58,303 nt of DNA from NC2004 sp050874905 (GTDB lineage: Bacteria > Bacillota > Clostridia > Lachnospirales > Lachnospiraceae). Made by a program: the position numbers and the translations under genes. The notes under the pieces are model-generated. The model was not told the DNA's origin and ran no database searches. It saw only the letters and a list, made by a program, of their open reading frames with translations. Of the stretch, positions 16,908 to 24,655 are shown in pieces; positions within the stretch are counted from its first letter, which is position 1; every line of letters starts with the position of its first letter. The stretch spans positions 1-58,303 of the forward strand of contig JBNMLP010000018.1 of the NCBI GenBank assembly GCA_050874905.1, read 5' to 3'.

Positions 16908-19223
16908 ATGAAATATAAAACTATGAAGATCAGTGTGATTGTTCCATTTAACAGATTTGTTCCATTTTTGGCAGACTGTTTTTTGTGTTTAAAAGAGCAG
17001 ACTTTAAAAGATTTTGAGGTGGTGCTTGCCACTCCTGAGATAGAAGAACAGGAGCAGGAGGAATTTGCAGCCTTGTTAAAGGAATACGAGGGGGTGTTTC
17101 CTCTGCAGCATATTGTCTGTGGCAATACAGTGTCAGAAGCGCGTAATGCAGCGATTCAGGCAGCAAAGGGAGAGTATCTTTATTTTCTGGATGCGGATGA
17201 TTATATTATGGAAAATACCCTTATGGAACAGCTCCATACGTTAGAGGCAGATCCGAAGGCAACGTTTTCTTACGCTTACTGGAATCGTTCTTATTTTCAG
17301 TACCGTGTCTATCAGGAAGTGGTGGATACAAAGGAACAGGAAGACCGCAAGGATGAGCTCATAGGAGCAGAGAAGAAAAATGCCAGAGACTGGCTTCTTA
17401 CGACAGAAGAAATGGCAGAGACTTACCGCTATTTCCTTCATCCAAAGTATAAGGAAAAGGACGATTATCAGGAAGCAGTGGCAAGAATCATGCTTGCCAG
17501 AAGCGGAGGCTTAAAAAATATTTCCTGCCTCGGTATTCTGATCCCGAAGCCCTATATTGTAGAACATTCGCTTGCATTTTCCCCAGAGGATTATCTGTAT
17601 GAGGATCTTGCATTTGTGGTAAGATTATTAGATCTTGGAGCCGTCGGCGTTGCAGCGAAAGAGGCTGTGTATGTCAAGCGTAAACACAACGATCCGGTGC
17701 ATTATCCGGCAATCGTACAGATCAAGGATGACGATCGTTTTGCTTATTATGCCAAAGCGTATGAACATGCCAAAAAGGTGATCGCACAGGATGGTGTTGT
17801 GCGTTTTTACTTAGATGAAGTATTTTTAAAATACTATTCCCGTTCTTATATCAAGCGTATCCGGCGCAGTGAAAATGATGCATGGAGAACGACATGGTTT
17901 GACAAAGTGCATGAGCTGAGCCTTGACTGCCGCAGTGATGTGGTAAGCTGTTTTAAAGGCAGAGAACGCCGCATGATAAAGGCTGCTAAAAAACACAATA
18001 TCAAAGCGGCAAAGCGGGAAGCAGATATGATGCTGGCATGGAAAAAGGCTCAAAGTATGTTAAAGAACAGTCATACATTTCCGCGGTATTTATATTACAA
18101 TTATTTTACGAAAATGCCGGTGCTGCCAAAGACTATTCTTTTTGAAACATTTTTTGGAAAATCTTACTCCGACAGTCCGAAGTACATTTATGAATACATC
18201 AATGAACACTACAAAGGGCAGTTTCGTTGTGTTTGGTCTGTAGATAACTTTGGCGTTCAGGTGCCATATCATGCCAAACGTGTGAAGCGTTACAGCATTG
18301 CGTATATGTATTATCTGGCGCGTGCCAAATATCAGGTATTTAATGTCAGACAGCCGCTTGGTTACCGCAAGCAGGAGGACTGTGTCTTTTTGGAGTGCTG
18401 GCATGGAACACCTCTGAAACGTCTGGTATTTGATCAGGAAGAAGTAATGGGGGCTGATCCAAAATATAAATCACGTTTTTATAAGCATATGCTGGACTGG
18501 GATTACCTGATCTCTCCGAATGAATTTTCTACCGAGAAATTTCAGACGGCTTTCCGGATCGAGAAAGATCGGATTGAAACATGCGGATATCCGAGAAATG
18601 ACATTTTATATACGAAGAATAATGAAGCAGAGATCAGCAAACTCAAAGAACGGTTGGGAATTCCGAAAGACAAAAAGGTCATTCTTTATGCACCGACGTG
18701 GCGGGATGATGATTATGTGGAATCTGGAAAGTATAACTTTAAGTTAAAGCTTGATCTGGCTGAAATGAGAAAACGCTTATCCGATGAATATGTGGTTGTG
18801 CTTCGTATGCATTATTATATTGCAAGCAATATGGACATCTCAGAATTTGAAGGATTTGCTTTTGATGAGAGCAGCTACAATGATATTTCAGAGCTGTATC
18901 TGATTTCTGATATTTTGATCACAGATTATTCTTCTGTATTCTTTGATTATGGAAACTTAAAGCGTCCGGTATTGTTCTTTACTTATGATCTGGAGAAATA
19001 CCGTGATATGCTCAGAGGATTTTATCTTGATATTGAAAAGGATGTGCCGGGACCTCTGCTTTATACTTCAGATGAAGTGATCGATGCGATTGAGCATATT
19101 GATGAGATCACAGAGCAGTACAAAGAACGTTATGATGTTTTTTACGACCGCTTCTGCAGCGTAGATGATGGACATGCCTCACAGCGTATCTGTGAAAAAG
19201 TATTTGGAAAACCAAATGACTGA
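16908..19223 (+). CDS. GT2 glycosyltransferase fused to CDP-glycerol:glycerophosphotransferase (TagB/TagF-like)
   Basis: About 771 residues. Residues 1-300 are a GT-A family 2 transferase (ISVIVPFNRFVPFLADCFLCLKEQTLKDFEVVLA; SEARNAAIQAAKGEYLYFLDADDYI with the DxD motif). Residues about 390-770 are a Glyphos_transf domain: CWHGTPLKRLVFD, SPNEFSTEKFQTAFRI, GYPRNDIL, LYAPTWRDD and ILITDYSSVFFDYGNLKRPVLFF. The second domain would transfer a polyol phosphate from a CDP donor, the first a sugar. Together they could build a sugar-polyolphosphate chain on flagellin or on the cell wall. The GTG at 16896 lacks a ribosome site and the ATG at 16908 is preferred; the ATG at 16923 is also possible. Confidence 0.82.
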   Translation: MKYKTMKISVIVPFNRFVPFLADCFLCLKEQTLKDFEVVLATPEIEEQEQEEFAALLKEYEGVFPLQHIVCGNTVSEARNAAIQAAKGEYLYFLDADDYIMENTLMEQLHTLEADPKATFSYAYWNRSYFQYRVYQEVVDTKEQEDRKDELIGAEKKNARDWLLTTEEMAETYRYFLHPKYKEKDDYQEAVARIMLARSGGLKNISCLGILIPKPYIVEHSLAFSPEDYLYEDLAFVVRLLDLGAVGVAAKEAVYVKRKHNDPVHYPAIVQIKDDDRFAYYAKAYEHAKKVIAQDGVVRFYLDEVFLKYYSRSYIKRIRRSENDAWRTTWFDKVHELSLDCRSDVVSCFKGRERRMIKAAKKHNIKAAKREADMMLAWKKAQSMLKNSHTFPRYLYYNYFTKMPVLPKTILFETFFGKSYSDSPKYIYEYINEHYKGQFRCVWSVDNFGVQVPYHAKRVKRYSIAYMYYLARAKYQVFNVRQPLGYRKQEDCVFLECWHGTPLKRLVFDQEEVMGADPKYKSRFYKHMLDWDYLISPNEFSTEKFQTAFRIEKDRIETCGYPRNDILYTKNNEAEISKLKERLGIPKDKKVILYAPTWRDDDYVESGKYNFKLKLDLAEMRKRLSDEYVVVLRMHYYIASNMDISEFEGFAFDESSYNDISELYLISDILITDYSSVFFDYGNLKRPVLFFTYDLEKYRDMLRGFYLDIEKDVPGPLLYTSDEVIDAIEHIDEITEQYKERYDVFYDRFCSVDDGHASQRICEKVFGKPND

Positions 19224-19231
19224 TAGAAGAA

Positions 19232-19272
19232 AAGACCTGTTTCAGCCAACTCTGGCAGAGACAGGTCTTATT
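19232..19272. terminator. Bidirectional terminator between convergent genes
   Basis: A 9-bp outer stem (19232-19240 with 19261-19269) extended inward by an imperfect GCC/GGC helix. It is T-rich on the right for the plus strand and A-rich on the left for the minus strand. It serves the GT2-CDP-glycerol gene and the convergent FliD-like gene. Confidence 0.85.
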
Positions 19273-20541
19273 TTATGCATAATAGTTATAAAGCATACCG
19301 CTGTAGATTGATGGCATGTAAGGATTTGAAAATGCATGCTTCGGGTTTGGATAAGAGATCACTGTCTGATCGACATAACTCATCGGGTCTAAACTGATCT
19401 GATCTGTTTTATCCAGAAGATCGGCCTGAAAGCCGGATAAATCTTTAAAAAAGGATTGGATCTCCCCATTGGAAACGCTCTGTACGATCAGAGCATCATC
19501 CTTTCCCATGTGCCCGTCATCGGAAATGGTAAGTCCGACAGATTCTAAAGAGGAAATGTTTTTGTTGGCAATTCCTTTCAGTTCGTGCAGCAGTTTTTTT
19601 GCTCCGATCTGTTCGGAGTTGCTTTCGGCAATGGTAAGGATCTGGTTATAGGCATCGGCAAAATGCTGTACCTTTTTTAAAATATCATCTGTGTCCGGTA
19701 CAAAACGGAGTGTAACCGGATCTTTGGTGGTCTCTTTCAATTCAATCTCTACCATTTTATTGATCGCGATATTATTGGAACTGGCAGTCTGTTCCGTCTG
19801 ATTGATGGTAAAATGAGCATCTGTTGGATACTGTTTCACCTGATCTAGTCCGTAAGAAGAAACCAGTCCATGTTCCTTCTCATCATAGATTTCAAAGGAG
19901 TGTCCATTTTTGGCATGCTCTGTTCCTTCTTCTTTGGAAGCTAAAACCAAACGGGACTGTGTTCCTTTTTGTTCCACATAGGCATCGATCCCGATGTCTG
20001 CCTGATTGATAAAATTAGCAAGACGGTTTTGAATGACAAGATCCGTATCCTCCTCTTTGATACGCAGATCAAAATGGTTCGAGTGGCCGAGAGAAGTGAT
20101 CCCAAACTGGTAACTTCCGGCAGCAATACTTTTTTCGGAGGAAGAATGTAAGGTTCCTTCGTTGATCTGCGGTTTGGCAAGCTGTTCGACCGTGAACTGC
20201 ATCTGTTCCGGAAGTGTGTCATAATTTTTCGTAATGACCATGCCGCTTAAGGCACGTACCTGATCAGAGGAAGCATGTAACTTAGAAAACGCATCTTCGT
20301 CCTGATCGGATAAAAATTCGGAATAATTTTTTAGATCCAAAGCGGCACTTTTTAATCCGATCGCATAATTCTGAATGGAATCGGTTACTTTTACTTTGAA
20401 AAGCGGAGACTTTGTATTGGATTTGACCATGTTGTTATATAGGGATTTCAGCTCGCTTTTTTTATGGCTGTCATATTTGTTCTGGGTAGACAAGCTTGTC
20501 ACGGAACTGTAATAGTTATATACGGGATTTAAATCTAACAT
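19273..20541 (-). CDS. Divergent FliD-like (hook-associated protein 2-like) protein
   Basis: About 422 residues, related to FliD by its middle and C-terminal parts: MQFTVEQLAKPQINEGT with the FliD_N-like beta core, VQHFADAYNQILTIAESN, IQSFFKDLSGFQADLLDKTDQISLDPMSYVD and the tail YPNPKHAFSNPYMPSIYSGMLYNYYA. It lacks the classical MASGLDT start and the long C-terminal coiled coil of the FliD at 2856. It may cap an alternative structure or be a filament-associated surface protein. The frame opens at a TTG (20559). The ATG at 20541 lies six bases after AAGGAGG and is preferred. It is the only minus-strand gene in the first 49 kb. Confidence 0.7.
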   Translation of the reverse strand: MLDLNPVYNYYSSVTSLSTQNKYDSHKKSELKSLYNNMVKSNTKSPLFKVKVTDSIQNYAIGLKSAALDLKNYSEFLSDQDEDAFSKLHASSDQVRALSGMVITKNYDTLPEQMQFTVEQLAKPQINEGTLHSSSEKSIAAGSYQFGITSLGHSNHFDLRIKEEDTDLVIQNRLANFINQADIGIDAYVEQKGTQSRLVLASKEEGTEHAKNGHSFEIYDEKEHGLVSSYGLDQVKQYPTDAHFTINQTEQTASSNNIAINKMVEIELKETTKDPVTLRFVPDTDDILKKVQHFADAYNQILTIAESNSEQIGAKKLLHELKGIANKNISSLESVGLTISDDGHMGKDDALIVQSVSNGEIQSFFKDLSGFQADLLDKTDQISLDPMSYVDQTVISYPNPKHAFSNPYMPSIYSGMLYNYYA

Positions 20542-20578
20542 AAGCATCCTCCTTTCCAAAATCTAGTTCTCTCACTTT

Positions 20579-20608
20579 ATTATAGTATGGGAAAAGCCTG
20601 CCTGTAAA
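20579..20608 (-). promoter_or_regulatory. SigA-type promoter of the FliD-like gene
   Basis: On the minus strand, TTTACA (20608-20603), an 18-base spacer and TATAAT (20584-20579), 38 bases before the start. No CCGATAT sigma-28 element is present, unlike the other late flagellar genes. Confidence 0.7.
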
Positions 20609-20652
20609 GCGTTTTTGCGGTCAAAAAATTCACGAAAAAAATGGGGAAATCA

Positions 20653-20681
20653 TAGACATTATTGTGGACTTACGTTAAGAT
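20653..20681 (+). promoter_or_regulatory. Probable SigA promoter of the CgeB-like/GT4 operon
   Basis: TAGACA at 20653-20658, a 17-base spacer and TAAGAT at 20676-20681, 33 bases before the ORF at 20715. It is divergent from the FliD-like promoter; 44 bases separate the two -35 regions. Confidence 0.55.
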
Positions 20682-20714
20682 GAAAGAAAACAAAAGGAAG
20701 AAGAGGAGATGTGC

Positions 20715-21887
20715 ATGAATATACTGATGATTCGCTGGAAGAGTATATGTGAACCGGATATGATTGCTGCGTGGGAAAGCATTCCGGTTACTGTTACACA
20801 GTGGGAACTCACCACCAAAGATCCGGACTATGACCAGCGGGTACTGCGGGAGTTATCGGAGCAGCTTCTTGCACATTCCTATTCCTTTGTATTCAGTGTA
20901 GATTATTTTCCAATTGTGGCAAGAGTCTGTAATGCCTTGCATGTACGCTATGTTTCCTGGTCGGTGGACTGCCCGGTCGTGCAGTATTATTCCAAAACAC
21001 TTTCCTATGATTATAACCGCATTTTTCTGTTTGATTATGCGATGTATGAGGAATTTTATCCGGAGAATCCAAAGCATACCTATTATCTTCCGCTTGGAGG
21101 AGCGGTTGCCCATAACGACGAAGTGATTGCTTCCATTACTGCGGAAGATCGGAAAAAGTATGCGGCGGATGTTTCCTTTATCGGTTCGACTTACGAAGAA
21201 AAATGCAAATATAACACGCTGTCCGGACTTTCATCTTATACAAAAGGCTATGCGGATGGACTGATCGAAACGCAGCTTTTAGTGTACGGCTATAACTTTT
21301 TGGAAGAGGCCATGACGGAAGAATTTATTACACATTTTCAGGAGGATACCGGGATCGGAGCGGTAAATGAGGACTACCGGGAAAATGTACGAGCCTTTAT
21401 TGCACAGCTTTATCTCGGTGAAAAGGTTACGGAGCAGGAGCGGCTGCGCTTGTTAAAGAGATTGGGGAAACGTTTTTATGTAGACATGTATACGATGAGT
21501 GATACGAGCCGTCTGCTGGGAGTGACGAATCGGGGCAGCGCGGAATCACGTGTGGAAATGCCGAAGATCTTTCATCTTAGTAAGATCAATCTGAATATGA
21601 CGTCCAAGACGATACGCACGGGACTGCCGCAGCGGTTCTTTGATGTGCTGGCAGCCGGGGGATTCCTGCTATCCAATATGCAGGCGGAGCTTCCGGAATT
21701 TTTAGTGCCGGGGCAGGACGTGGAAACCTATGCAAGCTTTGAAGAGTGTGAAGCCAAGATTGCCTATTATCTGGAGCATGAAGAAGAGCGAAAGCAGATT
21801 CAGGAAAATGGATACCGGAAGGTGAAGGAACATCATACGATCCGGCATCGGCTGTGTCTGATGTTAGATATTCTTGCAAAGGACTAG
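20715..21887 (+). CDS. CgeB-like glycosyltransferase (DUF3880 plus Glyco_trans_1_2)
   Basis: About 390 residues. The N-terminal half is the DUF3880-type domain (FVFSVDYFPIVARVCNALHVRYVSWSVDCPVVQYYSKTL). The C-terminal half is the CgeB/YkvP glycosyltransferase domain (KINLNMTSKTIRTGLPQRFFDVLAAGGFLLSNMQAELPEFLVPGQDVETYASFEECEAKIAYYL). Members decorate surface structures, including spore coats. Here the flagellar context points to filament glycans. It is a paralogue of 25429-26601. An upstream ATG at 20709 is also in frame; the ATG at 20715 gives the paralogue-like start MNILMIRWKS, and AAGAGGAG precedes both. It forms an operon with the next gene, 13 bases away. Confidence 0.8.
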   Translation: MNILMIRWKSICEPDMIAAWESIPVTVTQWELTTKDPDYDQRVLRELSEQLLAHSYSFVFSVDYFPIVARVCNALHVRYVSWSVDCPVVQYYSKTLSYDYNRIFLFDYAMYEEFYPENPKHTYYLPLGGAVAHNDEVIASITAEDRKKYAADVSFIGSTYEEKCKYNTLSGLSSYTKGYADGLIETQLLVYGYNFLEEAMTEEFITHFQEDTGIGAVNEDYRENVRAFIAQLYLGEKVTEQERLRLLKRLGKRFYVDMYTMSDTSRLLGVTNRGSAESRVEMPKIFHLSKINLNMTSKTIRTGLPQRFFDVLAAGGFLLSNMQAELPEFLVPGQDVETYASFEECEAKIAYYLEHEEERKQIQENGYRKVKEHHTIRHRLCLMLDILAKD

Positions 21888-21900
21888 GGAGGAAGAAGCA

Positions 21901-23043
21901 ATGAGTAACAGCATAAGAGAGGATTATGAAAAACGGGGGTATCAGTTTTATTTTCCGGAAATATTTGACGATGCCATGGAAAAAGATCGAAAAAAGATCC
22001 TGGTGCTGACGCATCAGCTTTCTTTGACCGGGGCACCGCTGGCTCTTTTTCTGATGGTGCGCATCTTAAGCGAAGAGGCGGAGGTTGTTGTGCTTACGGT
22101 GGAGGATGGACCGCTAAAGGAAGAATATAAAAAACTTGGTGTCAGTGTGGTAAATACCGGAAAATACTGGGAACGAAGAGTGATCTTTCAGAGCTTTGCC
22201 AGAAAATTTGATGCGGTGATCGCCAATACCGTACTTCATTTCCCGGCAGTCCTGCTTTTAAATGGAAGTAACATTCCAGTGTTTTGGTGGATCCACGAGC
22301 ATGAAAATTATTTTTCTTATGGCAGAGGAGAAATCCCTGATCCTTCGACGCTAAAGGATAATGTGCATGTACTTGCCGCAGGGGAATACGTGGCAGAGGT
22401 ATTGTATCAGGAGTTTGGTTACCGGGCACAGATCTTTCACGTAGGATTTGATGATTGTGCTACAGAGATCCGTGCAGATCAAAAACGAAACGGCCTGCAT
22501 TTTTTGTGCGTGGGAACATACGGGGCAGAAAAAGGGCAGGATATTTTGGCTGAGGCATACGAGGCACTTCCGACCGCTTATAAAAAGAAGATCTCGCTTA
22601 CTTTTATCGGAAATGACCAGTCGTATGAGCAGGAGGTCTATGACATTGTGAAAACTCTTTCGGAAAAAGAGCCACAGGTAACCATGCATCCATTGCTTCC
22701 AAGAAATGAGGCACTTGCCTGCTATGCGCAGTCGGACGGACTGATCCTCTGTTCCAGAAGAGAGGTGCTTTCCATGGCAGCATTGGAGCACATGATGCTG
22801 TCGAACTGTGTGATCGCAAGCAGTACAACCGGAAATGCGTGGCTGATCCGGAATAAAGAAAATGGGCTTGTGTTTGAAAGCGGCGATGCAGAGGCATTAC
22901 AGGAGTGTCTCAGGTATGTGGCTGATCACGAGGAACAGCTTGCAAAGATCGGAATGCATGCCAGAGAAGTATATGAAAAGGAGTTTACCATGGAGCAGTT
23001 CCGCCGCCGTATAAAAGACGAGATTTTTCATTTTATCCGTTGA
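21901..23043 (+). CDS. Family 4 glycosyltransferase
   Basis: About 380 residues in the GT-B fold: KKILVLTHQLSLTGAPLALFLMVRIL (N-terminal glycine-rich loop), FWWIHEHENYF (acceptor region), LHFLCVGTYGAEKGQDILAEAYEAL (start of the donor domain) and the E-x7-E type motif SRREVLSMAALEHMMLSNCVIASSTTGNAWLIRNKENGLVFESGDAEAL. The product is a retaining transferase of unknown sugar, probably for the filament glycan. The frame extends upstream to 21874, overlapping the previous gene. The ATG at 21901 follows GGGAGGAAGAAGC and is preferred. Confidence 0.85.
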   Translation: MSNSIREDYEKRGYQFYFPEIFDDAMEKDRKKILVLTHQLSLTGAPLALFLMVRILSEEAEVVVLTVEDGPLKEEYKKLGVSVVNTGKYWERRVIFQSFARKFDAVIANTVLHFPAVLLLNGSNIPVFWWIHEHENYFSYGRGEIPDPSTLKDNVHVLAAGEYVAEVLYQEFGYRAQIFHVGFDDCATEIRADQKRNGLHFLCVGTYGAEKGQDILAEAYEALPTAYKKKISLTFIGNDQSYEQEVYDIVKTLSEKEPQVTMHPLLPRNEALACYAQSDGLILCSRREVLSMAALEHMMLSNCVIASSTTGNAWLIRNKENGLVFESGDAEALQECLRYVADHEEQLAKIGMHAREVYEKEFTMEQFRRRIKDEIFHFIR

Positions 23044-23069
23044 CGAATGGACTTTGGTTGTGGTATAGT
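23040..23069 (+). promoter_or_regulatory. SigA promoter of rpmG-secE-nusG, overlapping the upstream stop codon
   Basis: TTGACG at 23040-23045, an 18-base spacer and TATAGT at 23064-23069, with a TGG extended -10. The -35 hexamer contains the TGA stop of the glycosyltransferase gene. Confidence 0.75.
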
Positions 23070-23138
23070 ATTCTAGCGATGGAAGAAGGTCTTTTTTTTA
23101 TGCCTTAAATTATTAAAAAACAAATGGAGGTGGAAGTT

Positions 23139-23288
23139 GTGCGCGTAAAAATCACATTGGCATGTACAGATTGTAAGCAGCGTAATTACAATATGACAAA
23201 GGATAAGAAAACACATCCTGATCGTATGGAAACGAAGAAGTATTGTCCATTCTGTAAGAAACATACTCTTCATAAAGAAACTAAGTAA
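23139..23288 (+). CDS. rpmG: 50S ribosomal protein L33, zinc-binding form
   Basis: A 49-residue protein read from GTG: MRVKITLACTDCKQRNYN...KYCPFCKKHTLHKETK. Two C-x-x-C pairs (CTDC and CPFC) form a zinc ribbon, so this is the C+ form. The start follows GGAGGTGGAAGTT. It heads the rpmG-secE-nusG group, as in most Firmicutes. It is a structural component of the large subunit near the E site. The gene is short and easily missed in automatic calls. Confidence 0.95.
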   Translation: MRVKITLACTDCKQRNYNMTKDKKTHPDRMETKKYCPFCKKHTLHKETK

Positions 23289-23315
23289 TTAAGCTGATCG
23301 GAGCGGAGGTATCAT

Positions 23316-23513
23316 ATGGGTGATGCAAGCAATAGCCAGAAGGGAAACTGGTTTAAGTCTGTGAAAGCAGAATTCAAAAAGATCATATGGCCGGGGAAAA
23401 AGGAATTGGCAAAACAAACTGGTGTTGTTTTGGTCGTTGCGATCGTCATTGGTGTAATTGTTGCAATTATTGATATGGGTATCCAGTATGGAATCCAGTT
23501 TTTAATGCAGTAA
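23316..23513 (+). CDS. secE: Preprotein translocase subunit SecE
   Basis: A 65-residue protein with a short amphipathic helix (WFKSVKAEFKKIIWPGKKEL, containing the invariant W-P) and one transmembrane helix (GVVLVVAIVIGVIVAIIDMGIQYGIQFL). It clamps SecY in the SecYEG channel of the cytoplasmic membrane. It starts at an ATG after CGGAGGT, 27 bases behind rpmG, and is followed by nusG after 17 bases. Confidence 0.95.
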   Translation: MGDASNSQKGNWFKSVKAEFKKIIWPGKKELAKQTGVVLVVAIVIGVIVAIIDMGIQYGIQFLMQ

Positions 23514-23530
23514 GGGACAGGTGATCGAGT

Positions 23531-24052
23531 ATGGCAGACGAGGCAAAATGGTATGTTGCTCATACCTATTCCGGTTATGAGAACAAAGTAAAAACCACAA
23601 TTGAGAAAACAGTGGAGAACCAGAAGCTTAAGGATCAGATTCAGGAGGTTATGGTTCCGGTACAGACCGTCATGGAGTCAAAGAATGATACCAAACGGGA
23701 AGTACAGCGGAAGCTGTTTCCTGGTTATGTACTGGTAAAGATGGTGATGAATGACGATACCTGGTACGTTGTTCGCAACACAAGAGGTGTGACAGGATTT
23801 GTCGGACCCGGATCCAAACCAGTGCCGCTGACAGAGGAAGAGATGCGAAAAATGGGCGTACTGCAGAGCAGAAAGGTAAGCCTGGATGTAAATGTAGGCG
23901 ATTCTGTAAAAGTAGTATCCGGACCTTGGGCTGATACAGAATCTGTTGTTAAGAGTGTCAACGAGCAGAAAGAGAAAGTAACCATCGTTGTTGACGTCTT
24001 AGGAAGAGATAGTACGGTCGAGATTGATTTCTCAGATATTCAGAAGTTATAG
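23531..24052 (+). CDS. nusG: Transcription termination/antitermination factor NusG
   Basis: A 173-residue NusG with the NGN domain (WYVAHTYSGYENKVKTTIEKTVE; FPGYVLVKMVMNDDTWYVVRNTRGVTGFVG) and a C-terminal KOW domain (VGDSVKVVSGPWADTESVVKSVNEQKEKVTI). It binds RNA polymerase and couples it to pausing, Rho and translation. It stands in the conserved secE-nusG-rplK order. Confidence 0.97.
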   Translation: MADEAKWYVAHTYSGYENKVKTTIEKTVENQKLKDQIQEVMVPVQTVMESKNDTKREVQRKLFPGYVLVKMVMNDDTWYVVRNTRGVTGFVGPGSKPVPLTEEEMRKMGVLQSRKVSLDVNVGDSVKVVSGPWADTESVVKSVNEQKEKVTIVVDVLGRDSTVEIDFSDIQKL

Positions 24053-24084
24053 GATTTTTATATAAGCGATTATATAAAGAACGA

Positions 24085-24113
24085 GTGGGAGGGCTTAAAT
24101 CCCGCAAAACCAC
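24085..24113 (+). promoter_or_regulatory. Probable L1-binding leader before rplK
   Basis: GTGG (24085-24088) and CCAC (24110-24113) can close a helix around an inner GGG/CCC helix (24091-24093 with 24101-24103). Nearly the same motif recurs before rplA. Such paired motifs before rplK and rplA are the known L1 autoregulatory sites. This segment lies in a frame that is open upstream of rplK, but it is leader, not coding. Confidence 0.65.
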
Positions 24114-24135
24114 AATTTTCAGGAGGTGCGCTAGA

Positions 24136-24561
24136 ATGGCGAAAAAAGTTACAGGTTATATCAAGTTACAGATTCCAGCAGGTAAGGCAACACCTGCACC
24201 ACCAGTTGGTCCTGCTTTAGGTCAGCACGGTGTGAATATCGTAGAATTTACCAAGCAGTTCAATGCAAAGACTGCAGACCAGGGTGACATGATCATCCCA
24301 GTTGTAATTACAGTATATCAGGATAGAAGTTTTAGCTTCGTTACTAAGACTCCTCCAGCAGCTGTATTATTAAAGAAAGCATGTAAGATCCAGTCTGGTG
24401 CTGCAAACTCTAAGAAAGAGACAGTAGCAACCATTTCTAAGGCTGAGGTACAGAAGATCGCTGAATTAAAGATGCCAGACTTGAATGCCGGCAGCATTGA
24501 GGCAGCAATCAGCATGATTTCAGGTACTGCAAGAAGTATGGGTATCAAGGTAGAGGACTAA
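24136..24561 (+). CDS. rplK: 50S ribosomal protein L11
   Basis: 141 residues: MAKKVTGYIKLQIPAGKATPAPPVGPALGQHGVNIVEFTKQFNAKTAD, the conserved Pro-rich linker between the N-terminal domain and the rRNA-binding C-terminal domain (KMPDLNAGSIEAAISMISGTARSMGIKV). It forms the GTPase-associated centre and the thiopeptide target with 23S rRNA. The frame is open from 24085, but the first 17 codons are the L1-type leader. The ATG at 24136 follows AGGAGG and gives the family start. Confidence 0.97.
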   Translation: MAKKVTGYIKLQIPAGKATPAPPVGPALGQHGVNIVEFTKQFNAKTADQGDMIIPVVITVYQDRSFSFVTKTPPAAVLLKKACKIQSGAANSKKETVATISKAEVQKIAELKMPDLNAGSIEAAISMISGTARSMGIKVED

Positions 24562-24610
24562 GAAAGACTTCGTTACCGGATAGTCATCGAAAAAGGAAAG
24601 TTACGATATA

Positions 24611-24639
24611 GTGGGAGGGTTTCTTCCCGATATTACCAC
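24611..24639 (+). promoter_or_regulatory. Probable L1-binding leader before rplA
   Basis: The second copy of the rplK leader motif: GTGG (24611-24614) with CCAC (24636-24639) around GGG/CCC (24617-24619 with 24626-24628), ending just upstream of the AGGAGG of rplA. It suggests that free L1 represses its own translation as well as that of L11. Confidence 0.68.
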
Positions 24640-24655
24640 AGGAGGTTAATATATT

